Assembly: GCF_014117215.1 (NCBI RefSeq)
Contig: NZ_JACGXS010000001.1
Coordinates: 558,001 to 622,000 of the forward strand
Source: Stenotrophomonas tumulicola
Lineage (GTDB): Bacteria; Pseudomonadota; Gammaproteobacteria; Xanthomonadales; Xanthomonadaceae
Length of the DNA: 64,000 bases
Direction: 5' to 3'
In this document: positions 1-8,781 of the stretch, one piece after another
Layout: every line of letters begins with the position of its first letter
Position numbering within the stretch: the stretch's first letter is position 1
The notes under the pieces: generated by a model
What the model was told of the DNA's origin: nothing
What the model saw: only the letters and a program-made list of their open reading frames with translations
Databases searched by the model: none
Program-made: the position numbers and the translations under genes

Positions 1-1
1 T

Positions 2-172
2 GCCGAGCTGGATGCGCGGTTCGTCGCCGAGGCCAAGGCGGCCGGCCTGCTGGCGCTGAAAGGGCACAAGGCCGTCGGTGGCATCCGTGCCTCGCTGTAC
101 AACGCCATGCCCGTGGCCGGCGCCGAAGCGCTGGTTGCCTTCATGGCTGATTTCCAGCAGCGTCACGGCTGA
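2..172 (+). CDS. serC: Phosphoserine aminotransferase, C-terminal end (partial)
   Basis: The last 56 codons of a gene that enters from the left edge. The readable C-terminus contains [17 protein letters not shown], the conserved end of phosphoserine/phosphohydroxythreonine aminotransferase, a PLP enzyme of serine and pyridoxal phosphate synthesis. It ends at TGA 170-172. The pheA and aroA genes follow on the same strand, the usual order in Xanthomonadaceae, which supports the call. The catalytic lysine and most of the protein lie outside the window. Confidence 0.9.
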   Translation, partial: AELDARFVAEAKAAGLLALKGHKAVGGIRASLYNAMPVAGAEALVAFMADFQQRHG

Positions 173-221
173 GTCTTCTCCCGGCGTGCGGTCTGCGCAC
201 GCCCTGCACCAAGGAATATCG

Positions 222-1394
222 ATGGCAAGCAAACCTGCCAAGCCGGCCAGCAAGAAGGCCGCAGCCGCAACCGGGAAATCGAAGGCATCCAAGGCCGAGG
301 TGGCGGCCAGTGCGCCGCCGGTACTGGCCGATGTGCGTGCCAAGATCGACCAGATCGACCGTGACATCCAGTCGCTGATCGCCGAGCGTGCGCGCTTCGC
401 CCACCAGGTCGGCAAGGCCAAGGGCAAGCTGGCCGCGGCCGTGGACTATTACCGCCCGGAACGCGAAGCGCAGGTGCTGCGCATGGTGGTGGACCGCAAC
501 GAAGGCCCGCTCAGCGACGAGCTGCTGGTGCATGTCTACCGCGAAATCATGTCTGCCTGCCTGGCCCAGCAGGAGCCGCTGAAGATCGGCTACCTGGGCC
601 CGGAAGGCACCTTCAGCCAGCAGGCGGTGCTCAAGCATTTCGGCCGCTCGGCGCTGGGCCTGCCGATGGCCAGCATCGAAGAAGTGTTCCAGGAAGTGGA
701 AGCGGGCAACGCCGATTTCGGCGTCGTGCCGGTGGAGAATTCTGGGCAGGGCACCATCCAGATCACCCTGGACATGTTCCTCACCTCCAACCTGAAGATC
801 TGCGGCGAAGCCGAACTGCGCGTGCAGCAGTACCTGATGTCGCGCAGCGGACGCCTGCAGGATATCGAACGTGTCTACGCGCATCCGCAGTCCTTCATGC
901 AGACCTCGGCGTGGCTGCGCGCCAACCTGCCCAAGGCCGAGAAGATCCCGGTGGCCAGCAATGCCGAAGGCGCGCGGCGGGCCCGCAACGCCGACGACGC
1001 GGCGGCCATCGGCGGCGAGAGCGCCGGGCACGTGTATGGGCTGAAGAAGGTGGTCACCAAGCCGATCCAGAACGATGCCGACAACACCACCCGTTTCCTG
1101 GTGGTAGGCCGCAGCATCTTCCCGACTTCCGGCCACGACCGCACCTCGGTGCTGGTGTTCATCCATGACAAGCCCGGTGCGCTGTTTGACGTGCTCAGCC
1201 CGTTTGCCCGCCATGGCATCAGCATGAACCGCATCGAGTCGCGGCCATCGCACCACGGCAAGTGGGAGTACGGTTTCTTCATCGACCTGGCTGGCCATGT
1301 CGACGATGCACCGATGCAGGCCGCGCTGGCCGAACTGGAAGCGCATGCCGCGCAGATCAAGGTGCTGGGCTCCTATCCGGTGGCCGTGCCCTGA
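222..1394 (+). CDS. pheA: Bifunctional chorismate mutase / prephenate dehydratase (P-protein)
   Basis: Makes prephenate from chorismate and then phenylpyruvate, the committed branch to phenylalanine. The start is ATG 222, preceded by AAGGAAT at 211-217. The open frame continues upstream into serC without a better signal. The 390-residue product has an unusual Ala/Lys-rich leader of about 35 residues. An AroQ-type chorismate mutase helix follows (KIDQIDRDIQSLIAERARFA), then prephenate dehydratase (GYLGPEGTFSQQA; NTTRFLVVG) and a C-terminal ACT domain with the phenylalanine-binding ESRP motif, which implies feedback control. It lies 49 bp after serC and 74 bp before aroA, probably in one operon. 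Confidence 0.96.
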   Translation: MASKPAKPASKKAAAATGKSKASKAEVAASAPPVLADVRAKIDQIDRDIQSLIAERARFAHQVGKAKGKLAAAVDYYRPEREAQVLRMVVDRNEGPLSDELLVHVYREIMSACLAQQEPLKIGYLGPEGTFSQQAVLKHFGRSALGLPMASIEEVFQEVEAGNADFGVVPVENSGQGTIQITLDMFLTSNLKICGEAELRVQQYLMSRSGRLQDIERVYAHPQSFMQTSAWLRANLPKAEKIPVASNAEGARRARNADDAAAIGGESAGHVYGLKKVVTKPIQNDADNTTRFLVVGRSIFPTSGHDRTSVLVFIHDKPGALFDVLSPFARHGISMNRIESRPSHHGKWEYGFFIDLAGHVDDAPMQAALAELEAHAAQIKVLGSYPVAVP

Positions 1395-1468
1395 ACCGCC
1401 CGGCGAGGGCCTGGCCCTCGCACTTTGTTCCATCGCCGCCCATGCGGCGCAGACGGAAGCAGCAGACG

Positions 1469-2782
1469 ATGAGCAACGCGCAGTACTGGATCGCCCGCAA
1501 GGGCCAGCCCCTGCAGGGCAGCCTGGTCATTCCCGGCGACAAATCGGTGTCCCATCGCGCGGTGATGTTCGCCGCGCTGGCTGATGGCACCTCCACCATC
1601 GAAGGCTTCCTTGAAGGCGAAGACACACGCGCCACCGCGCGCATCTTCAGCCAGCTCGGCGTGCGCATCGAAACCCCCAGCGCCTCCCGGCGCATCGTCC
1701 ACGGCGTCGGCATCGACGGCCTGCAGGCGCCCACCGCGCCGCTGGATTGCGGCAACGCCGGCACCGGCATGCGCCTGCTCTCCGGCCTGCTGGCCGGCCA
1801 GCGCTTCGACTGCACCTTGGTCGGCGATGAATCGCTGTCCGGCCGCCCGATGCGCCGCGTCACCGGCCCGCTGGCGCTGATGGGCGCACGTATCGACACC
1901 GAAGACGACGGCACGCCGCCACTGCACGTGCACGGCGGGCAGCCGCTGAGGGGCATCGAATTCGCATCACCCGTGGCCAGCGCCCAGGTGAAATCGGCCG
2001 TGCTGCTGGCCGCCCTTTACGCCGAAGGCGAAACCTCGGTGGTCGAACCGCACCCCACGCGCGATTACACCGAGCGCATGCTCGCCGCGTTCGGGGTGGA
2101 CATCGAATACGCCCCCGGCAAGGCGCGCCTGCGTGGCGGCCAGCGCCTGCGTGCCACCGACATCGTGGTGCCGGCGGACTTTTCCTCCGCGGCGTTCTTC
2201 CTGGTGGCGGCCAGCATCATCCCCGGTTCCGAACTGCGCCTGTGCCAGGTGGGGCTCAACCCGCGCCGCACCGGCCTGTTGCACGCGCTGCGGTTGATGG
2301 GTGCGGACATCCGCGAAGAGAACCCGGCAGAGCAGGGCGGCGAACCGGTGGCGGACCTGGTGGTGCGGTATGCACCGCTGAAGGGCGCACGGATTCCCGA
2401 AGCGCTGGTGCCGGACATGATCGATGAATTCCCGGCGCTGTTCGTGGCCGCCGCAGCGGCGCAGGGACAGACCGTGGTGACCGGCGCGGCCGAACTGCGG
2501 GTCAAGGAATCGGACCGCCTGGCTGCCATGGCCACCGGCCTGCGCGCACTGGGCATGCAGGTGGATGAAACCGAAGACGGCGCCACGCTGCATGGCGGCG
2601 CCGTGCTGGGCAGCGGCACCATCGAAAGCCACGGCGACCATCGCATCGCCATGGCGTTTGCCATCGCCGGCCAGATCAGCGGCGGCGAAGTGCGCATCAA
2701 CGACGTGGACAACGTAGCCACCTCGTTCCCTGGCTTCGATGCCCTGGCCGGCGGCGCCGGCTTCAGCCTGTCCACCGGCTGA
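1469..2782 (+). CDS. aroA: 3-phosphoshikimate 1-carboxyvinyltransferase (EPSP synthase)
   Basis: Joins phosphoenolpyruvate to shikimate-3-phosphate, the sixth step of the shikimate pathway. The 437-residue product is of normal length. Visible motifs are the N-terminal IPGDKSVSHRAVMFAAL, the substrate-loop LDCGNAGTGMRLLSGLL and the C-terminal RVKESDRLAAMATGL. ATG 1469 is chosen because the conserved domain starts directly after it (MSNAQYWIARKGQPLQG). An in-frame ATG at 1442 would only add MRRRRKQQT. It is the third gene of the serC-pheA-aroA group and is followed by a strong hairpin. Confidence 0.96.
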   Translation: MSNAQYWIARKGQPLQGSLVIPGDKSVSHRAVMFAALADGTSTIEGFLEGEDTRATARIFSQLGVRIETPSASRRIVHGVGIDGLQAPTAPLDCGNAGTGMRLLSGLLAGQRFDCTLVGDESLSGRPMRRVTGPLALMGARIDTEDDGTPPLHVHGGQPLRGIEFASPVASAQVKSAVLLAALYAEGETSVVEPHPTRDYTERMLAAFGVDIEYAPGKARLRGGQRLRATDIVVPADFSSAAFFLVAASIIPGSELRLCQVGLNPRRTGLLHALRLMGADIREENPAEQGGEPVADLVVRYAPLKGARIPEALVPDMIDEFPALFVAAAAAQGQTVVTGAAELRVKESDRLAAMATGLRALGMQVDETEDGATLHGGAVLGSGTIESHGDHRIAMAFAIAGQISGGEVRINDVDNVATSFPGFDALAGGAGFSLSTG

Positions 2783-2789
2783 TAAAAAA

Positions 2790-2814
2790 GAATGCCGGCC
2801 ACTGGCCGGCATTC
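2790..2814 (-). terminator. Rho-independent terminator between aroA and a TonB-like gene
   Basis: A perfect 11-bp inverted repeat (GAATGCCGGCC / GGCCGGCATTC) with a 3-base loop. An A6 run at 2784-2789 reads as a U-tract for minus-strand transcripts, so it best terminates the convergent gene ending at 2839. The hairpin may also stop aroA transcription. Confidence 0.8.
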
Positions 2815-2838
2815 CACTCGCCCACTGATGCAGCTAAC

Positions 2839-3417
2839 TCAGCGTCCGGTAGTCTGGAAATCCACCGGCACGTTGACCACGCTGGCCACTGCCCGGCCGT
2901 TCTGCATCGCGGGCTCGAACTTCCAGCCACGTACGGTGGTCAGCACCGCACGGTCCAGGTCGCGATCACGCTGGCCACTGCGCGAGACGATGCTGGCCTC
3001 GGTGACCTGGCCGTTGGGGGCAACCTGCAGGCGTGCCACCACGCTGCCCTGCACGCCGTTACGCAGCGCGCTGACCGGATAGTCAGGCTTGGCATTGCTG
3101 GCCAGCGGACGTGCCTCACGGTTGCGTACCACCGGAGCCGTACGCTTCTGGGTGGTGGTTGCCGACGGCGCGGTGCGCGGCGTCGTGGCAGGCGTGGTCG
3201 CCACTGGCGTATCGGTAGCCGGCAGGCTGCGCTCGCCGATCGGCGCCGGCGCCACTTCCTCGTTGGACATGCGCAGCCACATCAGCGCGGCGGCGAACAT
3301 TGCCACGATCAGCGCCACCCACAACCAAGGCGACGGACGGCGGCGTTCCTGGACCAGGTCGGCGTCCCCCTGATGTTCGGGCGATGCCGGCACTTCGGAA
3401 GCATGGGTAACATTCAT
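2839..3417 (-). CDS. Energy transducer TonB-like protein
   Basis: A 192-residue protein with TonB layout: a short cytoplasmic N-terminus, one membrane helix at about residues 31-47 (WLWVALIVAMFAAALMWL), a Thr/Pro/Ala-rich periplasmic linker, and a C-terminal TonB domain from about residue 107. The domain contains KPDYPVSALRNGVQGSV and ends LTTVRGWKFEPAMQNG...VPVDFQ. Such proteins pass proton-motive energy to outer-membrane receptors, of which this window has three. The ExbB/ExbD partners are not here. A second, diverged TonB-like gene lies 143 bp upstream on the same strand, so one of the two may have another role, such as an envelope-spanning link. Confidence 0.8.
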   Translation of the reverse strand: MNVTHASEVPASPEHQGDADLVQERRRPSPWLWVALIVAMFAAALMWLRMSNEEVAPAPIGERSLPATDTPVATTPATTPRTAPSATTTQKRTAPVVRNREARPLASNAKPDYPVSALRNGVQGSVVARLQVAPNGQVTEASIVSRSGQRDRDLDRAVLTTVRGWKFEPAMQNGRAVASVVNVPVDFQTTGR

Positions 3418-3560
3418 GTCTGATCTCCTGCACAGTCGTTTCCGACGACGCCCAGAGTGTTGCCGCAGACCGGTTGCAGGTGCGTCAGCGCCGCGTCAAT
3501 GCCGCGCGCAGGGTTCAGCTTCCAATGACGCTGGCGTTCAGCGATGAAACGAAGCCGTGA

Positions 3561-4202
3561 TCAACGCCCGGGAGTAAAGTCGAAAGGCACTTCGACGCTG
3601 CCGGGCACCGGCTGGCCATTGCTCATCGCCGGAGTAAAACGCCAACGGCGCACCGCTTCGCTGGCCGCACGGTCCAGGTCACGCGAACCGCTGCGTTGAA
3701 TCAGGGTGACTGCGGCGGGCCGGCCGGCCGCATCCACGTCCACGCGTACCACCACAGAACCGGAATCGCCGCGGCGCAAGGCGGCGGGAGGATAATTGGG
3801 CGGCGGCGACTGGCCGGCGATCGGCATGGGCCGGTCGCTGGGCGCAGCGGCAGCGGCCGGCGCATCGCCAGGCAGCGGCGCGGCCGGGGCAACGGGCGGC
3901 GGGGGCGGGGCGGTTTCCACCAGCTTCGGCGCCTCTTCCTGTGGCGGCGCCGGGCGTGCGTCGGGCATGTCGCTGGAACCGCCCGCAGCGGCCAGTGGCT
4001 CCGGCAACGGTTCTACCTCGGCCACTTGCTGCGGCGTCTGGGTTGCCGGGTCGGCCTGGTAGAACCCCTTGTCCCGGCTGGCCAGCCAGACCACCAGGAA
4101 CAACAACAACCCACCGCAGAAGGCGATGCCGGCAATCTTCAAACTGTTGCGCGGAATCTGCAGGGTGATCGACTTGCCGGACGAGGAACGGGAAGCGGGC
4201 AT
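3561..4202 (-). CDS. Energy transducer TonB-like protein
   Basis: A 213-residue paralogue of the neighbouring TonB-like protein. One membrane helix (about residues 24-43, AGIAFCGGLLLFLVVWLAS) is followed by a Pro/Ala/Glu-rich spacer of about 90 residues and a C-terminal TonB domain (NYPPAALRRGDSGSVVVRV ... VRRWRFTPAMSNGQPVPGSV). The two C-termini share the same end pattern (RxWxFxPAMxNG) but the spacers differ, so this is an old duplication. The gene starts 115 bp from the divergent serS. Confidence 0.8.
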   Translation of the reverse strand: MPASRSSSGKSITLQIPRNSLKIAGIAFCGGLLLFLVVWLASRDKGFYQADPATQTPQQVAEVEPLPEPLAAAGGSSDMPDARPAPPQEEAPKLVETAPPPPPVAPAAPLPGDAPAAAAAPSDRPMPIAGQSPPPNYPPAALRRGDSGSVVVRVDVDAAGRPAAVTLIQRSGSRDLDRAASEAVRRWRFTPAMSNGQPVPGSVEVPFDFTPGR

Positions 4203-4296
4203 GGCATGAACCGGGACAGGACCCCAGCGATTCTGTCACAGCCGCGATGAACCGGGCGGCAGAAACCTGCGTAACAGGCGATAATCCACTTCCTGA

Positions 4297-5598
<1,302 letters not shown>

Positions 5599-5606
5599 CC
5601 GCCCCG

Positions 5607-5790
5607 GTAGTGACGGGCCATGCCCGTCACTCTTCTCGCGCCCCAAAAAAAACGGCCCCGCCTTCCCGGTAGTAACGGGCCATGCCCGTCACTCTTTTCG
5701 CGCCCCAAAAAAACGGCCCCGCATTCCCGGTAGTGACGGGCCATGCCCGTCACTCTTTTCGCGCCCCAAAAAAACGGCCCCGCATTTCTG
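5607..5790. repeat. Tandem array of three SMAG-type (GTAG) REP palindromes
   Basis: Three near-identical palindromes headed by GTAG (GTAGTGACGGGCCATGCCCG plus TCAC) at 5607-5630, 5669-5692 and 5730-5753. Each is followed by the same conserved spacer containing TCTTxTCGCGCCCCAAAAAAACGGCC, so the repeat unit is about 61-62 bp. The second copy differs by one base (GTAA instead of GTGA). The head matches the SMAG class of REP sequences described in S. maltophilia. The hairpins sit just after the serS stop and may act as mRNA 3' ends. Confidence 0.85.
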
Positions 5791-5884
5791 CAGGGCCGCA
5801 GGGGTGGGCCGGAATGGGGGAGGGAATCTTCCGGCCCGTGGTCGCTGGCCGACGAGGAATCGCCAGCAACCGTGAACTGAAACC

Positions 5885-6469
5885 TCAGGCTGCGATCGCA
5901 GCGAACTCCGCTTCCGGCAGGCTGGCCAGCGCTGCCTCGATGGCGTCCTCGCGGTGCTTCGGCGAGTAGGCGATGCCCTCGGCACGCACGAACTCCACCT
6001 CATTGATACCCATGAACCCGAAGATCGCGCGCAGGTAGGGTTCCTGGAAATCGGCCGGCGAATCGCTGTAGATGCCGCCGCGGCTGCTGACGATGATCAC
6101 GCGCTTGCCGCCGGCCAGGCCAACCGCGCCGGCTTCGGTGTACTTGAAGGTCTTCCCGGCCACCGCCACGCGGTCGATCCAGGCCTTCAGCGTGGAAGGG
6201 ATGCTGAAGTTGTACATCGGCGCACCGATCACCACCACGTCGGCGGTCAGGAACTGCTCCATCACCTGCTGCGCATCAGCGGTTTCAGCCGCATCGGCCT
6301 GGGCCAGCGAGCTGCCACGCAGGTGCGGAATCGGATTGGCGTCCAGATCGCGGTAGGATACGTTCAGGTCCTGGACCTGGTCGTGGAAACGGGCGACCAC
6401 CGCTGCCGACAGCTGGCGGGAGACCGAGTTGTCGCCGAGCGCGCTTGCGTCGATGTGAAGAAGCTTCAT
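5885..6469 (-). CDS. azoR: FMN-dependent NADH-azoreductase
   Basis: A 194-residue flavodoxin-fold reductase of azo dyes and quinones. The N-terminus MKLLHIDASALGDNSVSRQLS and the segment GAPMYNFSIPSTLKAWIDRV are characteristic of AzoR. ATG at 6469 is chosen because AAAGGTGA lies five bases upstream. The in-frame GTG nine bases earlier falls inside that Shine-Dalgarno sequence. The gene is divergent from a LysR-family regulator starting at 6591, which is the likely controller. Confidence 0.9.
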   Translation of the reverse strand: MKLLHIDASALGDNSVSRQLSAAVVARFHDQVQDLNVSYRDLDANPIPHLRGSSLAQADAAETADAQQVMEQFLTADVVVIGAPMYNFSIPSTLKAWIDRVAVAGKTFKYTEAGAVGLAGGKRVIIVSSRGGIYSDSPADFQEPYLRAIFGFMGINEVEFVRAEGIAYSPKHREDAIEAALASLPEAEFAAIAA

Positions 6470-6590
6470 GGCAGTCACCTTTGTTCTGTGGGAGGCGGGA
6501 GCCCCGCCGACAGGACATACGATAGGTTGTTGCCAATTTGGGATAAAGGTGGTTGAATGCCACGTATTGTTCTAGATATGGAACTGCCGC

Positions 6591-7583
6591 ATGCAAGACC
6601 TCAATGACCTCTACTATTTCGCCATGGTCGTCGACCATGGTGGGTTTGCCGCAGCAGAACGCGCGCTGGGCATTCCGAAGTCACGCCTGAGCCGACGCAT
6701 CAGCCAGCTCGAAACCGACCTGGGCGTACGCCTGCTGCAGCGCTCCACGCGACGCTTCGCGGTAACCGACGTGGGCACCAGCGTGCACCGCCATGCACAG
6801 ACCATGCTGGCCGAAGCACAGGCCGCACGCGAAGTGGTGGACCGGCTCAGTGCCGAACCGCGCGGCCTGGTACGTGCCAGCGTGCCGGTATCGCTGGCAC
6901 AGATGCAGTTGCCCAAGCTGCTGCCGAAGTTCCTGGAGCAGTACCCCAAGGTGCGGCTGCAGTTGAACATCAGCAACCGCCGCGTGGACATCATCAATGA
7001 AGGCTACGACGTCGCCCTGCGCGTGCGTTCGCGGCTGGACGACGATGGCAGCCTGGTGATGCGCAGCTTCGGCCAGGTGCAGGAACTGCTGGTGGCCAGC
7101 CCGAAGTATCTCGACCGTGCCGGGCGTCCCAAGGACCCCGACGAACTGACCGACCACGTGACGTTGAGCATCAGCGAAGACGAGGCCCGCCAGCGCTGGG
7201 AACTGCACGGCCCGGAAGGCGCCGTGCGCCGCGTCGACCTGCAGCCGCGCGTGGCTGGTTTCGATTTCCCGCTGCTGCAGAGCATGGTCAAGGACGGATT
7301 CGGCATCACCATGCTGCCGGAAACCGTCTGCGCCGATGCCGTGCGCAGCGGTGAACTGGAAGTGGTGCTGCCGGACTGGTCGCTGCCGCAGGGCATCTGC
7401 CATGCCGTGTTCGCCTCGCGCCGTGGCCTGCTGCCGGCGGTACGGGTGTTCATCGACTTCCTGGCCGAGCACCTGCCCCCGCAGTTGGAAGCCTCGCGCC
7501 TGGACTGCGGTGGCGCCTGCGAACGGGCCAAGGAAAAGATCAAGGCGACCGCGCTGGGTGCACTGGCGATCGACGCCGGCTGA
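6591..7583 (+). CDS. LysR family transcriptional regulator
   Basis: A 330-residue regulator with an N-terminal winged HTH (DLYYFAMVVDHGGFAAAERALG then RLSRRISQLETDLGVRLLQRS) and a C-terminal substrate-binding fold of the AaeR/YhaJ type (VRASVPVSLAQMQLPKLLPKF). The divergent layout with azoR across a 121-bp gap suggests it controls the azoreductase in response to a quinone or aromatic compound. That is inferred from position only. Confidence 0.9.
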   Translation: MQDLNDLYYFAMVVDHGGFAAAERALGIPKSRLSRRISQLETDLGVRLLQRSTRRFAVTDVGTSVHRHAQTMLAEAQAAREVVDRLSAEPRGLVRASVPVSLAQMQLPKLLPKFLEQYPKVRLQLNISNRRVDIINEGYDVALRVRSRLDDDGSLVMRSFGQVQELLVASPKYLDRAGRPKDPDELTDHVTLSISEDEARQRWELHGPEGAVRRVDLQPRVAGFDFPLLQSMVKDGFGITMLPETVCADAVRSGELEVVLPDWSLPQGICHAVFASRRGLLPAVRVFIDFLAEHLPPQLEASRLDCGGACERAKEKIKATALGALAIDAG

Positions 7584-7594
7584 CCGGCTTCCTG

Positions 7595-7617
7595 GTAGAG
7601 CGGGGCCCCGCCCCGCT
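7595..7617. repeat. SMAG-type GTAG palindrome
   Basis: GTAGAGCGGGGCCCCGCCCCGCT, a GTAG-headed perfect hairpin 12 bp after the LysR gene. It belongs to the same class as the copies near 5.6, 40.3 and 61.6 kb but with a different stem. It could also act as a terminator. Confidence 0.65.
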
Positions 7618-7739
7618 GCTTTCCTGATGCATGCCCGGCATGCCTGTCTGTCCCAGATTGCATGGCGCGGCATGGGCAAACGCCCCCGGCCCATGCGAGA
7701 ATACGCCTCCCCGGGAAATGCCCCCGGACGCAGCACATC

Positions 7740-7829
7740 GGAGAGATGGCCGAGCGGTTTAAGGCACCGGTCTTGAAAACCGGCGAAGGGTCAAACCTTC
7801 CGTGGGTTCGAATCCCACTCTCTCCGCCA
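7740..7829 (+). tRNA. tRNA-Ser (anticodon TGA)
   Basis: A 90-nt gene. The acceptor stem GGAGAGA pairs with TCTCTCC, with discriminator G and an encoded CCA at 7827-7829. The D-loop region has GCCGAGCGGTTTAAGGC. The anticodon arm CCGGT-CTTGAAA-ACCGG reads TGA, serving UCA and other UCN codons. A long variable arm, typical of serine tRNAs, precedes the T arm GTGGGTTCGAATCCCAC. The AT-richer island begins immediately downstream, so this is probably its integration site. Confidence 0.97.
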
Positions 7830-8781
7830 CCTTTTCGGACAAGTCATTGATTTTGAAAGATAAAATCATTCGACTCTAAATTCGGTATGCCAGCTGGTAT
7901 GCCGCGCCCGCTTGGGCATACATGGACAGATCTGGACGCCACCTCTGGCTGACAGAGGCTGGGTTCGTTCGACGCTTCGGGGGCATTCCAAGAGTTGCAT
8001 TGCTCAGTCTGGGGCGACTTCGTGACGTCTGCGATGGCCTCTCGCGGTCGGCAATCCGGGAGTCCTGATTTCTGCCCATGGCACGGGGAGGCTCAGCGGC
8101 GAGGGAAGTTGTGGGCGCAGCTGCCGACTCCCTGGCTATGCTTACTCAAGATCGTCGGAGGCGTTGGTGAGGCGGACGCAGCTTCATCATTGCGTGTCGC
8201 GAAGTCTGCAAAGCCGTCAGCTGACGGCGCTTCTTAGGCAAAGTGGCCCCTTAGTACTTCCGGCTGTCTCCCGGCGAAACTTGGGCGGGTGATCGCACGA
8301 GCCTGAAGCAGATAAAGCGTTGCATTCGGATCATCTGCTGTCGCAAATAGCTTGCTTAGCCCAGAAGTCTCCTGAGCGGGACTTTGATTGCTTGGGCCGT
8401 AGGTCGCAACGTTCTTCGCCGCGTTCGATCATGCCGATGTAGATCCTGTGGGCCCAAGCCGCTTCCGCGAAATCTTCGTATAAGAGTCCAAGGGCCCTTC
8501 CGAAATCCCTTACTTTGAACAAGTAGCTGTCACCGCGAGCGAAAGCCTCGCGCCGGGATTGTAGTGGCACCATCGAGATGGCCAAAGAGCGGATCACGGC
8601 CAGCGCGCTTTGCGCATTGGCCGTGGAAGCGGGCTTCCGTGGGCGACGTGTGCCGATATCTTCTAGAGGATGGTCTCAAGCTCACCTGCTTTGAGCCGAT
8701 AGCGCTCTGTGGTACTACATTTCTGGATTGCCTTTATCTGCCACGCAGCGTCGTATGTCATTTGGAATGGAGCTCTTGGGA
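7830..8781. other. Gene-poor left end of the tRNA-Ser island
   Basis: About 950 bp with no convincing intact gene, lower in GC than the flanks. It starts AT-rich (TTGATTTTGAAAGATAAAATC). A possible degenerate XRE-type regulator lies on the minus strand near 8331-8530. No integrase was recognised. It may be the scar of a lost integrase module. Confidence 0.5.
8331..8530 (-). pseudogene. Possible degenerate XRE-family regulator
   Basis: On the minus strand one frame reads GRALGLLYEDFAEAAWAHR followed by IYIGMIERGEE, which resembles the HTH of XRE repressors and restriction-modification C proteins (typically RRELGLSQEDFAEAAGLHRT then YIGMIERGE). After the last GEE the similarity seems to continue in another frame (NVATYGPSNQ ... 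SGLSKLFATADDP), as if frameshifted. There is no good start or Shine-Dalgarno. I read it as a decayed regulator near the ATPase gene, with low certainty. Confidence 0.35.
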
